Shown piece by piece: positions 49,401 through 59,071 of a stretch of 64,000 nucleotides of DNA. Position numbers and translations under genes: made by a program. The stretch is from positions 417,830,283-417,894,282 of the forward strand of contig NC_085140.1 of assembly GCF_024139115.2 (NCBI RefSeq). The letters run 5' to 3'. Numbering within the stretch: position 1 is the stretch's first letter; the number at the start of each line of letters is the position of its first letter. Origin of the DNA: Armigeres subalbatus (taxonomy: Eukaryota; Arthropoda; Insecta; Diptera; Culicidae). The notes under the pieces were generated by a model. It ran no database searches and was not told the origin of the DNA. It saw nothing but the letters and a program-made list of their open reading frames with translations.

Positions 49401-51252
49401 ACGATGAAAGGTGCAACCGGTCATAAAAATCACCCACCCCCAGCTTGGTCCGACCGACATCAAGTAGTAGAACATACTGTCCCCCAGGGGAAACCTTTTT
49501 CTGCCGGTGAGACCTTGATTCAGGTGATTTGATATTTTTTCTCCATAAGTAAAAAAAAAACTTGATTGAGGTCAGTAGTCTAAATTATGTAAGCAATTAC
49601 ACGCGTCACGGCATTTAGATAAAATACTACATGGTGGCCCGCCCGAGGTGATAATTAATTTAACGTTTGAGTGTCCGTTACATTTTGTTCAACTACCTTT
49701 CAGTTGTTTTAGCTAGTGTAAAAGGAGCCGTTATAGATACGGGTAAGCGAAGTAGGTTTCTTTTCGTCAATTCCAGGTCACTGCATATTGGAATTGGCAA
49801 CCGAATATGGAAACCAGGCGACATGTCGCGCGTCGTATAGTTTTTGATCGTTCCATTTGAAAGGACTGATTTCCTTTTTCGTAAGTGGAATATCCGAATC
49901 AGAGACAATAGACCGGTTATTGTTTGCTGCCGAATGCAAAGAAATGTTTACCACTTTGGCTGATTAATTGTCCACGACCGACATTCAGTGGTTTTTGTTC
50001 GCGCGGCCGGCTCCTTGTATACCTACAAAAATTTGCCAATTTTCGTGGATGCGCATCAGAGACGTTACCAGGATATTGTACAATTGTATATTTGTCGAAG
50101 CATTTTTAATTTTTTGGAATGCCAAGAAAAAAAATATGAACGTATAATAATTACGTCAAGTTTTACCAAATGTTTGCCCTATTATTTGTTCGGTGATTCG
50201 AAAACCGATATCAGTTTGGACAAATAATGAGGCCGTTTCTGTCAGAAAAATACTAATTGTAAAAATGATGATTGCTTTTTTTAATATGTTAAAATCGTGT
50301 TAGATTTTTTGCACTTTTTTCTACTCGTAGCTAACATATTGCATGCATTGCTTCATGTTTACGCCAATGATATACCATAGAAACAAAAGTGAAAGAAAGA
50401 TGAGAGGGCTGGATTATTACACTCCAGACTTTATGGCTAGCCATTCATCAGCTTTCCATTTAAGGGCCGACTGCCGCCGCCTTCGCCGCCATCACATCAG
50501 CTTTTTAAAGGATCGTTTGCGATGCTCGGAACAAGTTGCATCGACCGGCTACCGGCTATCGGTCGTAACGCGAGGCCAACGAACTTGCTCCTCACGAAAC
50601 TCATCATGCTCGATCACCCTTGCATTCATCCGTCGTCCCTAGAAACAACAACAAACGGTTCTTAATGGTGCAACTATCATTCGATCAACAAACGACTCAC
50701 TTGCTTACTGATCCATCACCCTATCCCGCCCCGCAGCCTGTCTGACGCGGCCGGCAGTTCGGTTGGTTGATGTTATCGTTCTAGTAAATTAGCTGAAGTA
50801 ATCGGTCTTTTTATGTGTTTTATGTTTATTTGCCTCCTCTTACGGGCCGCTAATTGTTCTTCGACAAACTTACATTTCCTCTTCGGGCTATTCGCACATT
50901 ATGTATTGAGTGCTGCGCAATAACGTTTCTTGAGCTTTTTATGTAGAAAAGCTACACGTTTGGAAAGCAAGGTTGTACCATTCAGCCAATACATTTGTAT
51001 CTCAACAGATACGCGTATTTTGACCTCAACTACTAGGTCGGTTTTAGTGTCGAGTGCGATACACTGATTGGTGGTAAAGGCTTTTCACTAAACAAACTTC
51101 AAAGATTGATCAACGAACGGATAAGTATGTAATTATGATAACTATGTAATTATGTAATTATGTGTTGGATTATTTATGGTTCTTCCTTCGACTTTTAACA
51201 ACTTAACCCTGAAATATTGAAATGACATTAATGATATTTGAAAAACCTTCAT
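46499..51252. other. No gene recognised
   Basis: About 4.7 kb. Pairs of antisense frames of similar length (48362-48685 minus and 48408-48731 plus, 107 aa each) are typical of chance. An (atgtaatt)n run lies at 51127-51161. A possible half-foldback lies at 51014-51056. No motif, RNA gene or promoter element could be supported. Confidence 0.35.
51014..51056 (+). repeat. Possible half of the 18.2-kb foldback element
   Basis: cgtattttgacctcaactac, taggtcggttttagtgtcgag resembles one arm of 18240-18340. No second arm follows. Confidence 0.35.
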
Positions 51253-51263
51253 TTGTTGCACTT

Positions 51264-51431
51264 CCTCTCTCTTCATCTTATTGGGATTACATCTCCACTG
51301 GGACATGGCCGCCTCGCAGCTTAGTTAGTAATGATAATTTTATGCCCAGGGAAGTGGAGAAAATTTCGAACCCGAAAATGTCCTATACCTGACCGGGAAT
51401 CAACCCCAGCCACCTTCAGCATGGTCTTGCA
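51264..51431 (-). mobile_element. 5'-truncated Feilai-like SINE with perfect TSD
   Basis: The SINE reads on the minus strand. The (GAAGA)-type tail is at the left and the copy stops at gcaagaccatgctgaa on the right, so it lacks the A-box end. An internal deletion removes part of the body near 51327. The 11-base ttgttgcactt at 51253-51263 and 51432-51442 is identical. The 5' truncation therefore happened at insertion, not by later decay. Confidence 0.85.
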
Positions 51432-51442
51432 TTGTTGCACTT

Positions 51443-51991
51443 ATTAAATTATTGTTATGACGGTTTACAATATAGTTGCAATTATCATTTGGATTTGATT
51501 GCTTTACCTTGTGATATAAATCGAATTGATTGCTTTACCATTGTTTCATGCTTTTTTTGCTTTATTTGAGACATTTCATAGTGTTTCCTAAAATTAAAAC
51601 TTTCGATTTTCTGAATGAAAATTCATCCGAACAGGTATACATTTTCCGTGGTTGAATTAGAGGCGGGAGTATAAATCTCCTATATTAAAAACATTTACAA
51701 AAAGTACGGAAGCAGACCAGAAAGTTGTCGAGATCTTCGAGTTGGAAAATGATGTGTAGCCCATACCCATCATTCACAAACTGTATCAAATGTGTATTCA
51801 GATGGCTTTTCCGCGAACGAGACTCTTAAGTGATCTTCTTGTGTAAAGGTTATCATGCGAAGTCTATGACTTCGCGACTAACCACGACACGTGGATTGTT
51901 TTCCGCAAATTTAACATTATTGTCCATTTCAAACATGTCCTGCTTCCAGCCAAAGCTAAGATTACTAACAAACATGATTGTTGCTACGGAC
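51443..51991. other. No gene recognised
   Basis: AT-rich DNA between the truncated SINE and the 3' tail of the RTE copy. Nothing recognised. Confidence 0.35.
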
Positions 51992-53785
51992 AATTATTAT
52001 TATTTATTATTATTATTTATTCAGACTAATGCCGAAGTGGCCTGTGCGGTATATAAGAGTCTTCTCCATTCGGCTCGGTCCATGGCTACACGTCGCCAAC
52101 CACGAGGTCTACGAAGGGTCCGCAAGTCATCTTCCACCTGATCGATCCACCTTGCCCGCTGCGCACCTCGCCTTCTTGTACCTGTCGGATCGTTGTCGAG
52201 AACCATTTTCAGCGGGTTATTGTCCGACATTCTGGCTACGTGCCCGGCCCACCGCAGTCGTCCGATTTTCGCGGTGTGAACGATGGATGGTTCTCCCAAC
52301 AGGAACTACGCACATCACCCGATCCATCGTCGCTTTGATCAACCGTGTCAGTTTATCCGTAAATCCGTGTTCGTGCATTAGCTGCCATAGCTGGTCCCGA
52401 TCGATTGTATCATATGCGGCTTTGAAGTCGGCGAACACCTGGTCCGTGGTGGAGCGTTCGCCCATAAAACCCGCCTGGTACTGCCCCACGAACTCTCTTG
52501 CAATTGGTGTTAGTCGGCGGCTTAAAATTTGGGAGAGTACCTTGTAGGCGGCGTTCAGCAATGTGATTGCGCGGTAGTTGCTACAATCCAGCTTATCGCC
52601 CTTTTTGTAGATGGGACACACGACACCTTCCATCCACTCCTGCGGCAAAACTTCTTCCTCCCAAATCTTGGTAATGACCCAGTGCAGCGCTCTAGCCAGT
52701 GCTTCACCACCGTGTTTAAATAGCTCTCCTGATAGTTGGTCAACCCCAGGGGCTTTGTTGTTCTTCAGCCGACCAATCTCCTCCTGGATTTCCTGGAGAT
52801 CCGGAGCCGGTAGAATTATGACCTTCGCGCGTTCCCCCAGGTCCATCACCATACCGCCATCTACCGCCATTCAGGTGCTCTTCGTAGTGCTGCCGCCACC
52901 TTTGGATCACCTCACGCTCGTTGGTAAGAAGGTTCCCGTTTATGTCCTTACACATATCAGGCTGTGGCACGTGGCCCTTACGTGAACGGTTCAACTTCTC
53001 ATAGAACTTTCGTGAGCTATTAGCGCGGTACGGTTGCTCCGTCTCTTCACGGTCTCGATCTTCCTGCTGACGCTTTTTCCTCCGGAAAATCGAGTTTTGT
53101 CTGTTCCGCGCCTGTTTATATCGTGCCTCGTTCGCCCTCGTGCGGTGTTGCAGCAATCTCGCCCATGCTGCATTCTTCTCTTCTACTAACTGCTCACATT
53201 CGACGTCATACCAGTCGTTTCTCTGATCCGGGGGCACCGTGCCAAGTGCAGCGGTTGCGGTGCTACTAATGGCGGATCGAATATCTCTCCAGCCATCTTC
53301 AAGAGACGCTCCACCTAGCTGCTATTCCGTTGGGAGTGCCACTTCCAGCTGCTGCGCGTATTCTTGGGCTAGTCCACCGTCTTGTAGCCGCCCAATATTA
53401 AGCCGCGGCGTCCGACTTCGACGCGTGTTGTACACCGTCGAGAGTTTTGAGCGCAGGCATACTGCAACGAGGTAGTGGTCGGATTCAATATTCGCACTGC
53501 GGTAAGTGCGGACGTTCGTGATGTCGGAGAAGAATTTACCATCGATTAGAACGTGGTAGATTTGGTTTTCCGTTTCTTGGTTAGGTGATCTCTATGTGGC
53601 CTTGTGGATATTTTTGCGGGGAAAGAAGGTGCTTCGGGCTTCCATTCCACGGGAGGCTGCGAAGTTTATGCATCGTTGGCCGTTGTTATTCGATATGGAG
53701 TGCAGACTGTACGGTCCGATGACCGGTCTATACATTTCCTCCCTTCCTACCTGCGCGTTCATGTCACCGATGCTACGGACAAATA
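51992..53785 (-). pseudogene. 5'-truncated RTE-type LINE (endonuclease-RT), broken
   Basis: From about 53785 down: IGDMNAQVGREEMYRPVIGP (endonuclease), a TAG at 53594-53592 where W is expected after IHKAT, then NQIYHVLIDGKFFSDITN (catalytic D of QIDH changed to Y) and ESDHYLVAV. A second TAG lies at 53324-53322, all in one frame. The linker runs NDWYDVECEQLVEEKNAAWA... to 52870. After a frameshift the RT reads NNKAPGVDQLSGELFKHGGE, CPIYKKGDKLDCSNYRAITL, QYQAGFMGERSTTDQVF and FKAAYDTIDR. Near 52290 it jumps to GEPSIVHTAKIGRLRWAGHV, deleting the YADD palm. The C-terminus RRGAQRARWIDQVEDDLRTL ends at TGA 52021. Immediately after is an AATAATA tail (51992-52020), typical of RTE elements, which end in short simple repeats. 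The 5' endonuclease is missing. Confidence 0.85.
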
Positions 53786-54960
53786 TACTAATAAATTGAG
53801 AACCATTTTTCAGTTGTCTTTTCAAAACAAAAACTAATTATAAATTATGAACAAAAACGGTAAATATCATTAACTGAATTATGAAAAAATCTATCAATAC
53901 CAAAAATGTTGACCTTTCGTTGTTTAATCAGAATCAATTTTCAGATTATCGGTTTCTTCCCGGTTGGAAGAACTGACTAGTGTCAGATCAAACTATCATA
54001 TTAGCACTATTTAGTAAAAAATCATCTATGTTTCATGGTTATTGCGTAGCGGGAGGACCAAATGAAATATCCATATTTGTCACATCTGTTACTGAATGTC
54101 TATCTCCAGAGAATTCCACCGAAGGTTCGTATTAATATTATTCTCTTTATTTGAGAGGCTGCCAGCCCTTGGCAGAGTTCGCATTAAAATTCCAAATGAT
54201 GTTAAGGTTTTTCAAAAGATTCCTCCCAGATTTTACTCAAAGCATTTTTTTGCTTTTATTTGAGAGACTTTTAGCCCAAGGCAAACTCAAAGCTTTCACT
54301 CGGAATTCTCCTGGAATATTTTTCAGCTAAATTATTCAAAAATCCTATGTGAAAACTGTTCAATTTTCTCAAAAAAAAATAATAGTGCGAAGTTAATCGT
54401 GTTTCGTATCCGACGCAGAACTTACGCTGGATCCGGGTGATAAGTTCTGTTTTGTGCGGTCGGAAACTAACTCCAGCGCAAAACGTTGTGTTTCGATTAA
54501 CACGCAGAGCGGTCGTGCGATTTAAGATATTTCTTTTTTTTTTGTGCGATCCGGAAATTAAATCAGTTAGCTCGCATCACTTTCGAAAGTGAATCTATAT
54601 TATATGTCCCCTAATGTTCTTGGTCTTCAGTAGCAAGTAGAGTCGTTAGTTCGAGTTCGACTTATATGACCGTAACGACGTGTATTAATGGCAGTTCAAA
54701 TTTAAATAAATGTTCAAGAATTCTAACTCCCATTTGTCGATTGGCATCTGTTTCAAATATACATCCCCATCCTTCTGTTTTTGGTATATATATATAAACA
54801 AAACCAGAGGATAACTAATTCATTTTGAGTTTGATTTTCCATTACTAAAAAGAGGATAATTGCGCCAATTTATCGAATTATCGCGTATTCAGGCATTCAA
54901 TAAAACCGTTAAATCAACTCAATATTAATGAGTTATCCCCTGATATCGTTTATATAAAAA
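53786..54960. other. No gene recognised
   Basis: AT-rich. Two short related blocks, tttatttgagaggctgccag and tttatttgagagacttttag, occur at about 54147 and 54256. Nothing else recognised. Confidence 0.35.
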
Positions 54961-55155
54961 CCAAAAACGGAGGTTGACAAAGTACAATTGAACTTATCAC
55001 AATTTCATAGTTGTAGGATGGCTTAAACAATTTTTTTTCATACACATTCCCATGTAAACATAAATTGCATTTGCGCTACCTTTAAATTACCACTAAATTG
55101 CCTGAATTTCTGCCAGGACTCTTATATTAGCAGAAAGATGCCAATAGACGTATTT
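54961..55155 (+). repeat. Dispersed repeat, copy 2
   Basis: Same family and orientation as 8764-8965, without the nested inverted repeats found there. It helps set the true extent of the family. Confidence 0.65.
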
Positions 55156-57449
55156 TGCAAGTTCTATTCAATTACGAAGTAACCACGAATTGTACGGTCA
55201 AAATGCTCATGCTCATTTAATTATGCCTGCTCATAAATCCCGAAAAAATGTAGTTTATCTTCAAGAATTATTACACGACCGAAATCTATTTTCTAACCTG
55301 TGGTTTAGTTAACTTAGTATTATGTGGTTTACTTGTGTTTAAGGCAAGCTGGGTCGAGTGATAATAATTGAATGTTTCATTTGGAATAATAATTCTTTGC
55401 GTGGTTATCAATCGTGCAAAATGAGAAACTAACTCTATTACAATTCAATTGCAATGAAGCAATGGAACAGCCATTAAAATCCTTTCAATTATTCGCATCC
55501 GATCTGCCAATAACTACGCAATTGGCAAAAAGAGCAGTCTGCTAAATGCTTCACGATCGTTGAGCTGTTTGCAGAAACAGAAAAAAAACACTAGCTGAAA
55601 AATGCTCAGTTAAATCATTTACTTCAATCGATTGAGCGAAACACACCGGAAGGATACAATTACCGAATCCAGACCGATGGTTTATGGTGCATTCTATCCC
55701 CGTTTACTTTCTCACATTCCCAGGCGATAACATCCGGCCAGGGTTTCCTACAATTGCAGTATGATGTCAGTCTTCAAATTATATTTTCAAGTTAAGTTTT
55801 ATGACATGCTTTGTTTTGACCACTATCGTACACTTGGATTGATAAAATAATAAAATGAAATTTAATTTCTAAATTTATTTATTTTTTTCAAGCTATTATG
55901 GCATCGTACTAAGTGCATGTATGCACCCAATTCAAAGAATGCTTCAAAACTGCAACGATCATTACTCAATAAATACGACCTATGTGGCAATCAGCAGATA
56001 AACAGTCAGACGCTTGACACGAATGAGATCACCACCGAACCCAGAACTACCAACGAAAAGCAGATCATGTGTGATTGTTCGTATGTCTAATACCTATTTC
56101 AATTACTGAAATTACTTCGAGGTAGACCGGTCCATAGAAATAAACAAATGTGTTTTGCTTCAATAAACCGTTAGATTAAAGTAAACGAATTGTATCGATT
56201 TTGAATAAGTTAATTCAAAATAGTAAAAATATTTCAATCCATTTTTATTATTTTTATCATATTATAAGTTATATTCAATCTAAAAAACAAAATTTTCGAC
56301 AGGAGGCTGAGCAACAATTACTGGCCCCGACTATGCTCTTGTAGAGCTGGAGACCAAAAAGTTTGTGACAAAAAAGGTACTAGTTCATAATTCCTACAAA
56401 AAGTTGGGGAAAGAACAAACCAGTCTACAACACTGCTCACTGCTGTTGAACTCGCCCCGTGCACACAAGTCGCAAGTGTGATGCGATGCAGCGCGGCTGG
56501 CTGGCTGGTATGTGGATGAGAGATCCAAATTGAAGAAACGGCATCCGGCGAATGTCTTCGTCGTTACCGTTTTTCTGCTGTTATTGTGGGACTTGCGTGA
56601 TGTGCATTCGGTAAGATCTGCTGCTTTCGTGAGTAGCCAATAGCGTGGGGCGGGTTAGGATGCACGGTATACCGTGTCAGATGCCGCGCCAAGAGTGCTC
56701 TTCCAATTGTAGATGGATACTTGATCGAATCGAAAATGCAATCGGAATCGTTTAAATAAGGTATTTGAAGAAAGTTGAATTGCCTGTTTTTATTGGGAGC
56801 TGCATTTTTACGTGACTGAAGGTACATGCAAAAGATACATGAGGAATGGAGCATTTTAAAATACATTAGTACTCGGACTACCGGACTATCATTTATAGTA
56901 GTCGTTAAAAAAAAATCTAGGATGTGCCAAAATAACCTTGTAAGTATTAAATCTAGTTCTTCAATGACTCTACATTCCAACTGGTTTTCAGCTGATGTTG
57001 TAGATTCTGCACATCTAAAGCGTATTTGGCCGGGGTTCTGCCGAATCGAACCAAGCGCCTACCAAAAAATACCCATTTTTCTTTCAAGTTTTTATTTAGT
57101 AGAATTAATTGATCAAGAATCGTACCAGATATTCCCCAACCCCATAATTGTGTATATGAAATGCTTTAAGTTTTCCTTTCATGAACCAAATATCACAAGT
57201 CAGTCATAATCATCATCATCATCATCATCTTACAAATAATAAAAACGGGAACAATATAGTTTCTGCAACATCTTGTGAGACAGCTTTTTCGGTTGATAAA
57301 GTAAGTTTAACCTTATTTTCTTTTCTGAAGATAGTTATTGAGCAGTTATAAATGACAAAATCGAGTAAAACTTCCACTCCTCATCCATTATTTCAATAAT
57401 TTTCAGACAATAGGTTATCAAAAGATAATAAATGTGTCGATCGATCGTC
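55156..57449. other. No gene recognised
   Basis: Contains a 138-aa minus frame (56564-56980) with an overlapping 127-aa plus frame (56826-57209), neither with a known motif. A (atc)n microsatellite lies at 57208-57229. Confidence 0.35.
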
Positions 57450-57975
57450 GATGATGATGGAAGGGTTCAAACATACAGAAAAATTGCTGAATGGTTCGGA
57501 GGTTCAAACAGTGTCATCACAAAATGGTAACAACCAATAATACGTACAGTATTGTGATGCGATAACCAAGACGTTGAAGACAAAGTGGTACTTGTATTTA
57601 AACAGACTGCTGTATGCGGCATTTGTTAGCTGTACTTCCTAAAAAGGCCCGAGGGATGATAGAAAGAATACTTAACCTGAACTTAAGTAGTGAAAGTGGC
57701 TTTCAAAGCATCTTTAAGAATTAGGAGAATTTGAAAGCAAATATCAATAATAGCCTAGAATTTGCAACACAGTATGTTTCCAAGCCAATTTATTACTGAA
57801 CCAGTATTGTTTGGACAAACGAGAGTTTGAGCAAGAAACCCCAAAGACATGGCAACTAACTAGTTTTTCATGAACTGTGGGACTACAGCAAGAATTTACT
57901 CAAGGCATCGCAAAGCTTGGAGGTGGATCTCTCATAGTGGGAGGATGTTTTCAGTAATATTCACAAAATTGCTGT
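57450..57975 (+). pseudogene. Tc1-like transposase relic
   Basis: A helix-turn-helix-like stretch reads VQTYRKIAEWFGGSNSVITK near 57465-57528. IVWTNES (57806-57826) matches the first catalytic block of Tc1-like DD34E transposases, usually W(T/S)DES; the catalytic D is N here. KLGGGSLIVGGCF (57913-57951) matches the conserved GGGS(V/I)MVWGCF block. The blocks lie in different frames with many stops between them, and the C-terminal catalytic E region was not found. Terminal inverted repeats were not identified. The element would be immobile. Confidence 0.7.
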
Positions 57976-58205
57976 AAAAAATAAAATAGATTTTTGGGGG
58001 CAGCTCTACCTACGAATACAGAAGGAAAAGCTGGAATCAATGATCAATCGGATTAATTGAATATGCTCATTTTTTCACAGAAAAAATGTCCCACTTTTCC
58101 CATTTCTTTTATATTTTTGAAGTCGCAAAACAATGTTTTCGCCTGTCACCTATTAGGTACTAAAAAAGCTTAAATAGTTTTCTTAATTTTTCACTCCAAC
58201 AAGAG

Positions 58206-58913
58206 TAGGGGAGACTGGGGAGACTTGATCCCCTTTTCTGATTTCCGATGTATCACAGCCAAAAATAAATAAACATACGCGATTTCCACACAGACTCTCT
58301 TTATTTAACTTTACTGATGTATGACAATCCTTAAATTATTGTTGTTATTGATACACAATCGATTTTTTGGAGTGCTGTCAAAAATCGACTTTTGAAATAT
58401 TCGGGGGAAATTGATAACTCTCCAAGAACTTTCTTTGATAAAATTAGAAAGGTGCCCTCAGATTTTTTAAATATTTTTCCTTCAAAATACGCAGAATTTT
58501 CGAATTTTTGTATGGGTGACTAACGGGGGATCAAGTGTTTCCATATTGAAGCAATAACTTCAAATCCAAATATCCTAAAAGTTTGATGGAATGTTGACAT
58601 TTTCATCAGTACAGATCATTAAGCATATTTATGGCTTTATGGTGTGAAAAACGAAAGCATTTGGTCATTGATATGAAAAGTTGTTCAAATTTTGCGTGGC
58701 CAATAAAAAAAATCTTTAGGAAGGTCAAAACAAACAAACCACCCTGCAGAATAAATAAGGTAGTCAATCGAAAAAATAGCTCACTACATAAAGGTCATTT
58801 GTCTAGAGGATCTATACTAAAAATACGCTATAACAAAACTACTTTACTTCTTGATAAAACAAGGGGTGATCAAGTTTCCCTGGGGATCAAGTCTCCCCAC
58901 CTTCCCCTTCCTA
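58206..58913. mobile_element. ~700-bp TIR element
   Basis: The left end taggggagactggggagact and tgatcccc (58206-58233) are matched on the minus strand by the right end (58882-58909), which is identical over the ggggagacttgatcccc part. gggatcaagt also occurs internally at about 58526 and 58867. The 116-aa frame 58631-58981 runs through the right end and has no transposase motif. The superfamily is not assigned and the target duplication is unclear. Confidence 0.6.
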
Positions 58914-59071
58914 TAATGTTTGAAAGAACATATCAATTGCTTAGAGGTGAGCCAGCCCAGGGCTTAAAACCCCTTAAATAAAGACAAAAAACATATCTAT
59001 TGACGGATCACAGCCTTATTGGGAATCACTGGTACATGCTGGGTGACATATTTTGAAAAAAAAAACCCAGA

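Noticed and set aside
56564..57209. 138-aa minus and 127-aa plus frames
   Set aside because: They overlap antisense, show no domain, and have composition typical of intergenic DNA.
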